Shown in pieces: positions 34,373-42,770 of a DNA stretch of 64,000 nt. Each line of letters starts with the position of its first letter. Positions within the stretch are counted from its first letter, which is position 1. The position numbers and the translations under genes are program-made. The notes under the pieces were generated by a model, which did not search any database, had not been told where the DNA came from, and was given only the letters and a program-made list of their open reading frames with translations. Origin of the DNA: Bin5 sp965204525 (GTDB lineage: Bacteria > Chloroflexota > Anaerolineae > Caldilineales > Caldilineaceae); the NCBI GenBank assembly GCA_965204525.1, contig OZ241994.1, positions 2,666,001 through 2,730,000 on the forward strand, written 5' to 3'.

Positions 34373-34402
34373 ATTATAGCGAAGAGCGGGGCAAAAGGTA
34401 AA
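34373..34402 (-). promoter_or_regulatory. Promoter for acyl-CoA ligase gene
   Basis: On the minus strand: -35 TTTACC (34402-34397), 18-bp spacer, -10 TATAAT (34378-34373). Predicted start near 34366, leader about 48 nt. Confidence 0.55.
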
Positions 34403-34445
34403 CAGGCGGCCGAGTGGGAGGTCTGGTTCGAGGAGGGAATACGGG

Positions 34446-35252
34446 TCAGGAGGGGAAAACGGATAGCTGCGAGCTAATTGGATTCTGGAGTGCGGACCAG
34501 ATTGAGGCGACGATCAGCGCTTGTCCAGGGGGGCGGAGCAGCCGGGCTGCGCTCGACAGCGATGTGAGGAGCCGGCTCCTGGCTCCTGCTTCGAATGGCC
34601 AAACGTGCGGGAAGAAGGACGGGCTGGCAGCCAGTTCGACGAGCAGGATCAGATCGCTAAAGACGAGGATAAGCAGTCCCGCTGGCAGGACGCCGAATCT
34701 CGGGGCGGTAAGGGCCAGACCGAGGGCAAGGCCGGCGGTGGCGAAGAGCAGGAGAAGCGTGTAGGCTGCGGCCGCGGCCGTCTGGACAGGATGGCGACGG
34801 CGCGCCCGCAGCAGAAATGCGAGGCCGGCTAGCGCGCCGACGAGCAGAGAGAGACTCAGCGCCAGTAAGCGAACGCCTTCGAGGGCCGGGCCATATTGGG
34901 CGATCGCGGCGACGAACAGAAGGTAGCCGATAGCAGTGGCGGAGATGCCGAACCAGGCCCGCCGGGTCGCGTGCGCACTGGCCGCAAGGTGGCCGCCTAT
35001 GAGGTTGAAGGTGATGGCGGCGGCGATACCGAAGGCGTAGCGGGCGGTTTCGGCGCCGGGGCGGGTGAGAATGAAGCCATACCAAGGTAGAAGGAGCAGA
35101 GTTAACGCAGAGGCTGTTTGCATCCAGGCGGGGAGGCGCCGTTTGTGCGGGCGAGCTCTGCGAAGGAGGAGCCCGCCGACCAGAAACACGGCCCAGAGGA
35201 CGAGCAGGAACCAGGCAATGAGGTCGAGGACCGGCATCGGAGATTCCGTCAT
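34446..35252 (-). CDS. Multi-pass membrane protein, possibly YhhN/lysoplasmalogenase-like
   Basis: 268 residues with about seven hydrophobic helices, for example IAWFLLVLWAVFLVGGLLL, TASALTLLLLPWYGFIL, LLALSLSLLVGALAGLAFLL and YTLLLLFATAGLALGLAL. The FGVLPAGLLILVFSDLILLVELAA segment and the LIGGHLAAS motif are loosely like the YhhN/TMEM86 family, which hydrolyses lysoplasmalogens, but the match is weak. Two starts are possible (35252 and 35237); neither has a strong ribosome site. It could be a Chloroflexota-specific membrane protein of unknown role. Confidence 0.5.
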   Translation of the reverse strand: MTESPMPVLDLIAWFLLVLWAVFLVGGLLLRRARPHKRRLPAWMQTASALTLLLLPWYGFILTRPGAETARYAFGIAAAITFNLIGGHLAASAHATRRAWFGISATAIGYLLFVAAIAQYGPALEGVRLLALSLSLLVGALAGLAFLLRARRRHPVQTAAAAAYTLLLLFATAGLALGLALTAPRFGVLPAGLLILVFSDLILLVELAASPSFFPHVWPFEAGARSRLLTSLSSAARLLRPPGQALIVASIWSALQNPISSQLSVFPS

Positions 35253-35306
35253 TCACCGGGAAGAGCTGGAAGGAAAGAGAGAAGGCCTGGGCTTCCCCTG
35301 TGCCCC

Positions 35307-35960
35307 TCAGTCCTCACTATTGGTGTCTTGTCGATTGGCGGCGTACCCGAGGAGTTGCGGCTCGGCCCAGACGGCCCAGTTCCAGCGACTGTTGCCGAGG
35401 CCGTCGGTCATGAGCTGCAAGACCGAATGTTGCCCGGCCTGGTTTGGCAGGTCGGTGACGAAACGTTCCCACTCGCAGCTCTGCTTTGTGCTGCTCCAGA
35501 TGCGCACGCCATTAAGAAGGACACGGAAGGCGCAGAAGTTGTCATCTTCCATTTGGGCGCCGTCGCGAATGCCGATTGCGAACTGCATGCGCAGCCGATC
35601 GACCTCGGGGGGCACTCTCAGATCGTATTCGACGACGGCGCTGCCATCGACGGGCGGATGCTGCCACAGAGCCGGCTGCTGCATCATGCCGCAACTGGCC
35701 GTGTCGATTCGCACCTCCATCAGGTCCGGTGTACGGGTGGCGCTCTGGCGGGAACTGGGGAAGAGCTCCAGGAGGTCGCATTTCCACACGAGGGCGAACC
35801 CGTCTTCGTCTGTGCCTTCCTCTTCCAGGAGACTTTGCCAGAGATCCTCCTGCCACTTGAGGTAGCCCAGATACTGGGAAAGCTGCGAGAGAGAGTGCTC
35901 GTTCAGATCGTGAATACGCCGGATTACGGCGTCTAACAGTTCCTGGCGGGGCCTGTTCAT
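35307..35960 (-). CDS. Uncharacterised protein with C-terminal beta-sandwich (CBM/NPCBM-like)
   Basis: 217 residues, no signal peptide and no membrane helix. The first 45 residues are helical (ELLDAVIRRIHDLNEHSLSQLSQYLGYLKWQEDLWQSLLEE). From about residue 105 the pattern VVEYDLRVPPEVDRLRMQFAIGIRD ... FRVLLNGVRIWSS ... FVTDLPNQAGQHSVLQLMTDGLGN-WNWAVWAEPQLL resembles galactose-binding-like/NPCBM folds, where alternating strands end in an 'AVWAxP' edge. I do not recognise a named family. It lies between two other minus-strand genes with short gaps. Confidence 0.6.
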   Translation of the reverse strand: MNRPRQELLDAVIRRIHDLNEHSLSQLSQYLGYLKWQEDLWQSLLEEEGTDEDGFALVWKCDLLELFPSSRQSATRTPDLMEVRIDTASCGMMQQPALWQHPPVDGSAVVEYDLRVPPEVDRLRMQFAIGIRDGAQMEDDNFCAFRVLLNGVRIWSSTKQSCEWERFVTDLPNQAGQHSVLQLMTDGLGNSRWNWAVWAEPQLLGYAANRQDTNSED

Positions 35961-36014
35961 GTAGGTCTCTGGTTGCTGGTTTCCGGTACACGCCGGCGCG
36001 GCAGTCGAATGCGG

Positions 36015-36524
36015 CTAGAACGCGGCGCCCATCAGTGTCTCCCAGCGGGAGGCGGCGGTCGGATTGCTCAGGAGGACGAGGGCGACATAGGTTGGTTCAA
36101 ACGGCCGCCGTATCAGTTTCATGCCGGCTTCACGGGGGCTCATGCCGCCCTTCTTGCAGTTGCAGCGTTTGCAGGCGGTCGCCAGATTGGTCCAGCTGTG
36201 ATCGCCGCCGCGACAGCGGGGGATCACGTGGTCCACGGTCAGCGAGTGTTTGCCCGGCGTGTCGCCGCAATACTGACAGGTGTAAGCGTCTCTCAGAATG
36301 ACGGCGCTGCGGGTGGGGGGGACAGAGCGGTGGGGCAGGCGAACGTAGCGGTTAAGTCGAATCACCAGCGGCTCGGGCAGGGCCTGGTTGGCGCTGTGCA
36401 GCATGCGTTCGGTGGCCTCAACCAATTCCGCTTTATCGCGTAGCAGCAGTACGACTGCCCGCCGCACGGAGACGAGACTCAAAGGTTCGAATGTTGCATT
36501 CAGTACCAGCACGGAACGGGACAT
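36015..36524 (-). CDS. HNH endonuclease
   Basis: 169 residues. The N-terminal MSRSVLVLNATFEPLSLVSVRRAVVLLLRDKAELVE is the usual opening of the stand-alone HNH family widespread in Chloroflexota, Actinobacteria and cyanobacteria. The nuclease domain has CQYCG, LTVDHVIPRCRGG (catalytic His in DHV) and CKRCNCKKG, giving the zinc-binding Cys4 and ββα-metal site. Its cellular role is unknown; no methyltransferase or phage gene is adjacent, so it is not obviously a restriction system. Confidence 0.9.
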   Translation of the reverse strand: MSRSVLVLNATFEPLSLVSVRRAVVLLLRDKAELVEATERMLHSANQALPEPLVIRLNRYVRLPHRSVPPTRSAVILRDAYTCQYCGDTPGKHSLTVDHVIPRCRGGDHSWTNLATACKRCNCKKGGMSPREAGMKLIRRPFEPTYVALVLLSNPTAASRWETLMGAAF

Positions 36525-36650
36525 GGCAGTGGTGTCTCGATGGCGTTACTGAAGATTCGGTGTGGCGCAGATGCAGGCGAGATGCTGGCTTTGCCAGGCT
36601 GCTGAACGTCGAGGGCCGAGTTGCCGGACGGGACTCGCTCTGGGAGCAGA

Positions 36651-37034
36651 TTATACCAGCGCCACGACACGGGCGCGAATGATGACCTCCATCAAAAAGA
36701 AACAGACGATTGCAAAGAGAACTGTCTTTACGTTTTCATCCTGCAGGCGGCTCAGGTAGAGATAGGCTGCCGGCAGAGTAATGACGGCGACGGTCGCGTA
36801 AAGAATGTGTACAAAGGCGCGGGCCAGATTCCCGCCCAGCCCCTGACCGTAGAGCACCCACCCCAGGAGAAACTCTACGATCATCAGAAGCTCGCCGATG
36901 GCGGCGGCGCCGTACCAACTGCCGTCCAGGGGGCGGGAGCGAATACGGAGCCAGATGGCCCACACGCCCAACGCAATGAAGAACAGGATACCGGTTTGGG
37001 CCAGACCGCGATGAATATCGCTCAGAGAATCCAT
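36651..37034 (-). CDS. Small four-helix membrane protein, unknown function
   Basis: 127 residues with four hydrophobic segments: GILFFIALGVWAIWL, AAAIGELLMIVEFLLGWVLY, ILYATVAVITLPAAYLYL and TVLFAIVCFFLMEVIIRA. Short polar loops contain DENV and a RALV end. Nothing points to a substrate. The layout resembles small uncharacterised integral proteins common in Chloroflexota. No clear ribosome site. Confidence 0.65.
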   Translation of the reverse strand: MDSLSDIHRGLAQTGILFFIALGVWAIWLRIRSRPLDGSWYGAAAIGELLMIVEFLLGWVLYGQGLGGNLARAFVHILYATVAVITLPAAYLYLSRLQDENVKTVLFAIVCFFLMEVIIRARVVALV

Positions 37035-37120
37035 CGTAACGGAGAATTGTCGTTGAACTGCAACTCGTTATCGTCAGCTTCCTGGCGCCAACTCGCCGGA
37101 CGGAATGGGAGCTGGAGCGC

Positions 37121-38467
37121 TTACCGCTGCGGATGGACGCTCAGATACTGGTGCAGCACGCTTTCCACGTGCCCACCGATCTCATACGACTCCCAACCGG
37201 GACTGGCCGCCAGAGCGAAAATGCAGCCGCCCAGCACATAGGAATCCTGTTGCATTGCCAGATCATACCAGACAAGCTGCTCCACGTAAGCGCCCGGACC
37301 CCAGGAACCGAAGCCGTGCCGGGCCCAATACTCCTGAAAGTGCTGCCAGCCTTTGGCGTTCTGCGGGCCTGGTCGATTGGCGACAAGGCCGTCTACGCCC
37401 AACTCCGTCATCACCAGCGGAATTGCGCGGCCGGCGGGCTTCAGGACTTGATTGTAGAGCTGGCGGTAGCGCAGTGTCAGCCAGCCGGTATCATGCGGGG
37501 CCACGCCCGGGTAGCGGCCCTGGCCGTCACGGGTGCTGGCATAGTAGATGGTCGGAGCGGAATACTCGTGCAGTCCCAGCCAACCATCGTGGGCCTGGGC
37601 TTCGGCAACAGCGGGCAGGAAATGCTCCCACATTTCGGGAGCCGGCTGGCCTGTGCCGAAGTTGCCGATTACGCTGCGGAGACCTCGCTGGGCGAGGAGT
37701 CGCGTCCGTTCGACTTCAAACTCGGTCAGGCGTTTGAATTCGTCCAGGTTCCCGGCCACCGGTTCGTTGTAGGCTTCCCAGCCGTCGTAGTGAAGGCGGC
37801 GCTCGGGATGGTCGGCGATGGGCCAGAGACGATTGACGAAGTCCTGGGCCGCGGCTTTCGCGTTGAGGTTCTGCAACTGCAGTTGGGGCAGATCTATACG
37901 CCCGATCAGCCGTGTCGTCGGGGCAGTTTCTTTGATCTGGCGAGCGAAGCGAAAGTCCAGCTCCAGTGTCTTAACGACGGCGACGCCGCCGCTGCGCAGA
38001 AGGTTGAAGACACTGGGATGGTTGCGGGTGATAAAGAGACCCAGCTTGCTGGGTGGGCCGGGTGGAAACGGGGTCACGGTCGGCGTCGGCGTATAGGTGG
38101 GCGTCGGCGGGACCGGTGTTTCGGTCGGGAATGGTGTGCTGGTCGGAATAGGGGTTGCGGTAACTTTGGGCGGTGTGGGTGGGAAATCGGGCGACGCGGG
38201 GCGCAGCCCTCTCATTTCGACCCAGGGCAGATACCCATGGTAGGGGCCGGGCGTTGCGGAAGTTGCCGACAAGGAGGAAGCGTCAAGGGACGGTTCTCCA
38301 TTGCCGCAGGCCCCGACAAGCATGCCAAGTCCAGCGGCTGCGGCGGCCAGGAAGCGGCGCCGCGACCAGACAGGTTGTTGATTGGGCAGTGCGGGACGAC
38401 CCTGTTGGGGCGCGGCCGATTCGTGCTCGGGCCCGGAATCCGGTTCTTGACTGACGTGACCGTCCAT
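37121..38467 (-). CDS. Tat-exported lipoprotein with clan-A glycoside-hydrolase-like domain
   Basis: 448 residues from ATG 38467, chosen because AGGAG precedes it and a promoter lies 40 bp upstream; a start at 38500 is less likely. Residues 33-54 (WSRRRFLAAAAAGLGMLVGAC) are a twin-arginine signal that ends in a lipobox Cys. A Pro/Thr linker (TATPIPTSTPFPTETP...) follows. The catalytic-like domain has Glu235 in YNEP (acid/base N-E motif) and Glu355 in MTELGVDG (nucleophile motif), separated by 120 residues as in clan GH-A (GH5/GH39/GH42-like). The specific family is not resolved. Substrate probably a polysaccharide outside the cell. Confidence 0.78.
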   Translation of the reverse strand: MDGHVSQEPDSGPEHESAAPQQGRPALPNQQPVWSRRRFLAAAAAGLGMLVGACGNGEPSLDASSLSATSATPGPYHGYLPWVEMRGLRPASPDFPPTPPKVTATPIPTSTPFPTETPVPPTPTYTPTPTVTPFPPGPPSKLGLFITRNHPSVFNLLRSGGVAVVKTLELDFRFARQIKETAPTTRLIGRIDLPQLQLQNLNAKAAAQDFVNRLWPIADHPERRLHYDGWEAYNEPVAGNLDEFKRLTEFEVERTRLLAQRGLRSVIGNFGTGQPAPEMWEHFLPAVAEAQAHDGWLGLHEYSAPTIYYASTRDGQGRYPGVAPHDTGWLTLRYRQLYNQVLKPAGRAIPLVMTELGVDGLVANRPGPQNAKGWQHFQEYWARHGFGSWGPGAYVEQLVWYDLAMQQDSYVLGGCIFALAASPGWESYEIGGHVESVLHQYLSVHPQR

Positions 38468-38506
38468 ACTCCTAAAATCCGGGACTTGCTCACTTTTCAT
38501 GAAGTT

Positions 38507-38535
38507 ACTATAGCACCGAGTAGGCGGGGCTTCAA
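38507..38535 (-). promoter_or_regulatory. Promoter of the Tat-lipoprotein gene
   Basis: Minus strand: -35 TTGAAG (38535-38530), 17-bp spacer, -10 TATAGT (38512-38507) with TGC in front (extended -10). Start near 38500, leader about 33 nt before ATG 38467. Confidence 0.7.
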
Positions 38536-38674
38536 AGTGCCCAGCCTTCTTGGCGAGGGCACGACGGGCTGTGAAAAGAGTGAAGGGGGAGAAGGATGGA
38601 CAGATAGTCACTGCCTCTGCCCGTTGAGTGAATCCGGCTCGGAATAAAGGAGCGAGCGTGGAAAAAAGGGCGGT

Positions 38675-38703
38675 TTGCCGATAAGGGGGAAAGCTGCTAT
38701 ACT
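38675..38703 (+). promoter_or_regulatory. Promoter of the selenoprotein gene
   Basis: -35 TTGCCG (38675-38680), 17-bp spacer, -10 TATACT (38698-38703) with TGC before it. It shows that the short gene at 38764 is transcribed on its own, divergent from the glycosidase-like gene. Confidence 0.7.
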
Positions 38704-38763
38704 TCGGATAGCAGTATACTTCATTTGCTGCGCCGAGAGGCCGTCCAACGACAGGAGAGAGCT

Positions 38764-39030
38764 ATGCAGAAGTACAAGGTCAGTATCGAATACTGTGTAC
38801 AATGAAACTACACACCCCGAGCCGTCCGTGCGGCGGCCGACCTGTTAGAGAATTTCACGCCGGCGATTGAAAGCCTCAAGATGATCCCTTCGGGTAGCGG
38901 ACTTTTCGAGGTGCTGGCAGACGATACGATTGTGTACAGCAAGAAGGCTGAGGGCCGCCATGCAGAGGAGGGAGAGGTACTCGGTCTCTTCTCAGAGGCT
39001 ATCGGCCTGGAGCCGGCCCCGCGTGCGTAA
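38764..39030 (+). CDS. SelW/SelT/SelH (Rdx) family selenoprotein with in-frame UGA = Sec14
   Basis: 88 codons from ATG 38764 (AGGAGAG 6 nt before) to TAA 39028-39030, with one in-frame TGA at 38803-38805. Reading through gives MQKYKVSIEYCVQ-U-NYTPRAV..., then SGSGLFEVLADDTIVYSKKAEGRHAEEGEV. That is the full-length Rdx fold: beta-strand, a redox C-x-x-U motif (Cys11-Sec14) where homologues have CxxC or CxxU, and the conserved PSGSG-FEV and YSKK-GR strands. Reading frame and conservation hold on both sides of the TGA. It begins a probable monocistronic unit with its own promoter and terminator. The family are small thioredoxin-like redox proteins. Alternative: a Cys codon TGC mutated to TGA (pseudogene), but the SECIS-like hairpin argues for selenocysteine. 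Confidence 0.87.
38821..38837 (+). promoter_or_regulatory. Candidate bacterial SECIS hairpin
   Basis: GCCGUC-CGUGC-GGCGGC: a 6-bp stem (one G-U) with a 5-nt apical loop whose second base is G, starting 15 nt after the UGA (loop 21 nt after it). Position and loop G match bacterial SECIS rules for SelB recruitment. It lies within the coding sequence, as bacterial elements do. Confidence 0.65.
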
Positions 39031-39076
39031 GCACGATTTCGGCGAATTGAGTCGCTCCCGCCAGGTGAGCGCGATG

Positions 39077-39113
39077 CCCGCTGCAGGGCCGCTTGCAGCG
39101 GGTTTTTCTTTTT
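39077..39113 (+). terminator. Rho-independent terminator of the selenoprotein gene
   Basis: Perfect 9-bp stem CCCGCTGCA (39077-39085) / TGCAGCGGG (39094-39102), 8-nt loop, then TTTTTCTTTTT. 46 bp after the TAA. Confidence 0.9.
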
Positions 39114-39181
39114 GGAGAGCAGTGGAACGGGGCGTCCCGGAAGAAAGGGAGCGGTCTGCGCGCCTGCCCGTTGGGTCCGGT

Positions 39182-39934
39182 TCAGAGGCCGGTTGGCAGG
39201 TCAACGAATTCGAAGATGACGCCGAAACGCTGGGCCAGGTGGTCCCCCAGGGCCTGGACGCCAACGGTTTCGGAAGTGTAATGGCCGCCATACAGGAGAT
39301 TGATGCCTGAATTGGCGGCTTCGTAGTATTGTGCGTGGCTGGTTTCGCCGGTGACGTAGGCGTCGCAGCCGAGACTTGCGGCGGCCTCGATCTTGTCGGC
39401 GCCGAACCCGCTGAGAATGCCCACCGTCCGCACCATGGGCGGCCCTTCTGCCTGAACAAGCTGGGGGCGGCCTACCTGTTCCTCGAAGCGGGCCACCATT
39501 TCATGAAAGACGAGCGGCTCGTCGTACTCGGCCAGGACGGCAAGAGGGGTGCCTTTGACGTCGGCCCACCAGTCTATGACTGAGAGGCCGAGCCGTCGCG
39601 CGAGTTCGGCGTTATTGCCCCACTGCGGATGAGCATCCAGGGGAAGATGGGCGGCGTAGAGATTGAGATCGTTCTCGACGAAGGTGCGCACGAGGCGCCC
39701 GTAGCTGCCGGCCAGGGGCTTGGCGTCGCCCCAAAGAATGCCGTGATGCACCAACAGGAGGTCGGCGCCGCGTTCGAGAGCGGCGTGGACACAGGGTTGG
39801 TGCGCGTCCACAGTTCCGACGATTTTGTCGACCTGCGCCTTTCCTTCTATCTGCAGCCCTTGGGGACCGTAGTCGGCGATCTCGCGGATGCGCAGAGTGT
39901 CGTCGAGATATCGGACCAGCGCCTCCCTTTGCAT
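39182..39934 (-). CDS. NIF3/DUF34-family dinuclear metal protein
   Basis: 250 residues, the usual length of the short YbgI class. Metal-site residues are visible: LLLVHHGILWG (two His), AHLPLDAH (His/Asp) and, at the other end, GHYTSE with Glu. It opens with a YLDDTLRIREIADYGPQGLQIEG motif. The family forms hexameric rings and is annotated as GTP cyclohydrolase 1 type 2-like, but the physiological role is debated. Convergent with the selenoprotein gene, whose terminator lies between them. Confidence 0.9.
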   Translation of the reverse strand: MQREALVRYLDDTLRIREIADYGPQGLQIEGKAQVDKIVGTVDAHQPCVHAALERGADLLLVHHGILWGDAKPLAGSYGRLVRTFVENDLNLYAAHLPLDAHPQWGNNAELARRLGLSVIDWWADVKGTPLAVLAEYDEPLVFHEMVARFEEQVGRPQLVQAEGPPMVRTVGILSGFGADKIEAAASLGCDAYVTGETSHAQYYEAANSGINLLYGGHYTSETVGVQALGDHLAQRFGVIFEFVDLPTGL

Positions 39935-40042
39935 AAGTACACTCCTCCCAAAACGTAGTATCAGAAGCGTTAAAAATGGCGCTCCCAGCCGCGCCTATGT
40001 CCGGTTTGCGCTGTAGGCGTAGCTTTGGACAGGCTCTCCGTT

Positions 40043-40273
40043 CTAGTCAGGACTTTCCGAATCTTTCAGTGCCTGCGGACTGCGGCGCAGGAATTTCCTG
40101 ACGCCGCGGGCGAACTTGCGACGGGGCAAGAGGACGCGGCGTCCACAGGTTTCGCAGAGCAGGCCGATGTCGGCGCCCACGCGCACGATTTCCCAGCTGT
40201 CGCCCCCGCAAGGATGGGGTTTACGCATCTGAACCAGATCGCCCGGGTAGAGTTTCTCGTTAATGGCGAGCAT
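40043..40273 (-). CDS. DUF951 small zinc-ribbon-like protein
   Basis: 76 residues. KLYPGDLVQMRKPHPCGGDSWEIVRVGADIGLLCETCGRRVLLPRRKF is the whole DUF951 signature; Cys22 (in HPCG) and CETC supply likely zinc ligands. The basic tail (ARGVRKFLRRSP) is variable. In other bacteria this gene lies near ychF or parB-like genes; no such context here. Function unknown, possibly nucleic-acid or ribosome associated. Confidence 0.9.
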   Translation of the reverse strand: MLAINEKLYPGDLVQMRKPHPCGGDSWEIVRVGADIGLLCETCGRRVLLPRRKFARGVRKFLRRSPQALKDSESPD

Positions 40274-40347
40274 AGGCAGTGAAGTTCATGAACTGCGTCG
40301 CTGCCGCGACTTGAAATATCCCGAAAGTATGGTGGCGAGACCCGGGA

Positions 40348-41598
40348 TCATTTGGCAACTGCCGTTTCTGCCGGACGATCACCGGCCTCGGCGGCCCCGC
40401 TGCGCAGGAGTCCGCCGAGGGCCAGTAGGAAGCTAAGCAGATAGACGAGCCAGCCAAGGACAGGAAGCCGGCCAAGGACGACGATCAGGAGCGCGCCCAT
40501 CGAAAGGAGGAGGAGCGGACTATAATCGCCGCCGAGCCGCTCGCCGATCTTCTCTCCCAGCCAGTAGCCTGTGAGCAGGGGGCTGAGAAACCAGACCAAG
40601 GCCGACGAGGCGACCAAAAAGACAAACATGACGATTCCGGGAAGGACGCCCCAGAAGGCATAGGTAAAGGCGACCAGAATGAGCGACGCGATAGGAATGA
40701 AGATCAACACCACGGCGGCCAGAAGTCCGTACAGCCCGGTCTCGACCGGATTTGACCGAATCGCGGCGGCAGGTCGGACCAGGATATTGGGCCGGAAGCG
40801 CATCAGCAGCCAGCCGAGAATGGCGACGCCTATGCCGATGGCGACGGTGCGGAAGATCCAACCAAAGATGGCCCCGACGATGGTGCCTCCGGTGGACTCG
40901 GAGGCGGGGGGCGCCTCATATTGAATGTCGCGGGCGACGCCGGCAGGGATCTGGCGTTGCTCGGGTGCGGCGTAAGTAAGTACGCCGCCGATGCGGGCGG
41001 CATCACTGACGCCGAATTCCCCTACCTGGATATCGGCGTCGCCGCCGACTGTGCCGGATAGATAGAGCACCCCCAGAGCGCCGAAAAGGTCGCCACCGAC
41101 GGCGCCTGAAATATCGGCCTCTCCAGCGCCGACGTAAATGTCACCGCCAATGTCTCCGGTGACGTTCAAGCCGCCCGTTATCGCCTGTGAACCAACGCCG
41201 GTCGGAAAGGTTGTCTGACCGCTGCCAGCGCCGACGAAGGCATCATCGGCGACGGTTCCCGTGAGTTCAACGCCACTGCCGGCAGCACGCAGATCGTCCA
41301 GAACCGTGCCGTGAATCACGATTCCGGCGGCCGCAGCCCACATGTCCCCTTCGACAATTCCGGTTGGGCCGATCTCTATGTAGGACGCGCCGGCGATAAG
41401 ATCACCTTTGACAATGCCATCGATGTAGATCTCTGTGGCGGCAACATAGAGATCATCATCGACAATCTCTCCTTCGGCGAGGCGGTAGGATTCGTCGCCG
41501 GCAAATTCAGCGGCGAGCGCGGCGCTGGAAACGGCCAGTGTCAGAAAGGCCATGAACGCCACTGCCAGCCAGCGTGTGGGTCTTTTTGGAAGCTTCAT
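40348..41598 (-). CDS. Polymer-forming (bactofilin-like) repeat protein with C-terminal membrane domain
   Basis: 416 residues; ATG 41598 has CCAGGAGTTGAG in front. Signal peptide MKLPKRPTRWLAVAFMAFLTLAVSSAALAAEF, cut after ALA. Residues 35-210 are a right-handed beta-helix made of short turns (DDDLYVAATEIYIDGIVKGDLIAGASYIEIGPTGIVEGDMWAAA...), the polymer-forming cytoskeletal type pattern. Residues about 235-400 hold four to five hydrophobic helices (TVAIGIGVAILGWLLM, LYGLLAAVVLIFIPIASLILV, VVLGRLPVLGWLVYLLSFLLALGGLL). Probably an envelope protein displaying the helix outside. Named family DUF8173-like; role unknown. Confidence 0.8.
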   Translation of the reverse strand: MKLPKRPTRWLAVAFMAFLTLAVSSAALAAEFAGDESYRLAEGEIVDDDLYVAATEIYIDGIVKGDLIAGASYIEIGPTGIVEGDMWAAAAGIVIHGTVLDDLRAAGSGVELTGTVADDAFVGAGSGQTTFPTGVGSQAITGGLNVTGDIGGDIYVGAGEADISGAVGGDLFGALGVLYLSGTVGGDADIQVGEFGVSDAARIGGVLTYAAPEQRQIPAGVARDIQYEAPPASESTGGTIVGAIFGWIFRTVAIGIGVAILGWLLMRFRPNILVRPAAAIRSNPVETGLYGLLAAVVLIFIPIASLILVAFTYAFWGVLPGIVMFVFLVASSALVWFLSPLLTGYWLGEKIGERLGGDYSPLLLLSMGALLIVVLGRLPVLGWLVYLLSFLLALGGLLRSGAAEAGDRPAETAVAK

Positions 41599-41707
41599 AT
41601 CTCAACTCCTGGAGGGTTATCCGAATTCGATGGTTTTCCCGACGACATCACGTCATCAAATGGATGAAACGTGGAGTCTGACTCGTGGACCGGCGGGCTC
41701 CGGCCTG

Positions 41708-41736
41708 ATCGTACACTACGAATTTGACGAAACCAA
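41708..41736 (-). promoter_or_regulatory. Possible promoter of the polymer-forming protein gene
   Basis: Minus strand: TTGGTT (41736-41731), 17-bp spacer, TACGAT (41713-41708). Start would be near 41701, about 100 nt before ATG 41598. Only moderate match. Confidence 0.4.
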
Positions 41737-41858
41737 AGTTTGGCATGCAGACGGAATCCTGCAACGGACAGACTTGGCAGGAGCGAGGAGCCGGGATCGG
41801 CGCTCCGCGCTCTGAACTTTTGAGGAAGCAGGCGTTCGATTACGGACGGCGGACCTGC

Positions 41859-42740
41859 TTATTTCTGCCAGATTACGTTGTGGAACAGGTCCGGCTCCTG
41901 GTAGGCGCTGGGGGCGGGAAAGGCGCGGGTGTAGTTTTCGAAGCGGGACAGCCTGCGGCGCAGAGGTTGCGGCAGCGCGCGCAGCGTGGAAGGGCCGCCG
42001 CTGTACTGGCTGGCATGGACGCGGCTGGCCCGTTCCTTGCGGTCGAGAAAGGCGCGTACGTCGATGCGGGCGTGGATCGGGGTCTCCCAGGCGGCGATCT
42101 GGACCAGGTCAACGTCTTGATTGCGGCCGACCTGGCGGGGGTTGCGGCCTGTCAGCTGCATGAATTTCACGATCCAGCGAAGCATGCGTTTGTCGAAGCT
42201 GGAATAGTAGAGTTTCTGGGCCGCGTGGGGCGGCAGGCCGTCGCCGTTACGAACTGCGTTCGACGCGCCCGCCTGTCCCGCGGCATAGAAGGCTGCGGTT
42301 ACAGCCTCACAGCAGCGAATGTGATCGGGGTGGCCGTAGCCGCCGTAGGGATCGTGGGTAATGGCGACCTGCGGTCTCAAGCGGCGGAAGTAGTCGATCA
42401 GCTCGTGCACCAGCCGTTCCAGAGGCTGCTGCACGAGGGACCGGGGGTGCTCATTATCGGGCGAGCCGCGCATGCCGCTGTCGCGGTAGGGCAGGTTCCA
42501 GATGCTGGTGACGCCCAGCTCGACGGCGGCGCGGGCGAGTTCTTCGCTCCGTACCTGCGCCAGCGTGCGTTCACTCTGATTTTGGTGGCTCTCGGTTACG
42601 GAGCCGGCGTCGCCGTCAGTGGCGATGATGACATGCACCTGCACGCCTTCGGCGGCGTAGCGAGCCAGCGTTCCGCCCGGCCCGAAGCTCTCGTCATCAG
42701 GATGGGCGAAGACGCCCAGTAGAGTGCGTGAGTTGGTCAT
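41859..42740 (-). CDS. PIG-L family deacetylase (LmbE-like)
   Basis: 293 residues. GVFAHPDDESFGPGGTLARYAAEGVQV carries the AHPDDE zinc motif, and THDPYGGYGHPDHIRCCEAV the third ligand HxDH. A SLWN-like segment (VTSIWNLPYRDSGM) sits between. The family removes an acetyl group from N-acetylglucosamine-type sugars (MshB, BshB) or related mycothiol/teicoplanin intermediates. The substrate is not determined by sequence; thiol-cofactor biosynthesis is one option. 30 bp downstream of the spermidine-synthase-like gene on the same strand. Confidence 0.9.
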   Translation of the reverse strand: MTNSRTLLGVFAHPDDESFGPGGTLARYAAEGVQVHVIIATDGDAGSVTESHQNQSERTLAQVRSEELARAAVELGVTSIWNLPYRDSGMRGSPDNEHPRSLVQQPLERLVHELIDYFRRLRPQVAITHDPYGGYGHPDHIRCCEAVTAAFYAAGQAGASNAVRNGDGLPPHAAQKLYYSSFDKRMLRWIVKFMQLTGRNPRQVGRNQDVDLVQIAAWETPIHARIDVRAFLDRKERASRVHASQYSGGPSTLRALPQPLRRRLSRFENYTRAFPAPSAYQEPDLFHNVIWQK

Positions 42741-42770
42741 ATTGTGTTACTCGCTTGCTATGGCCGGTGG

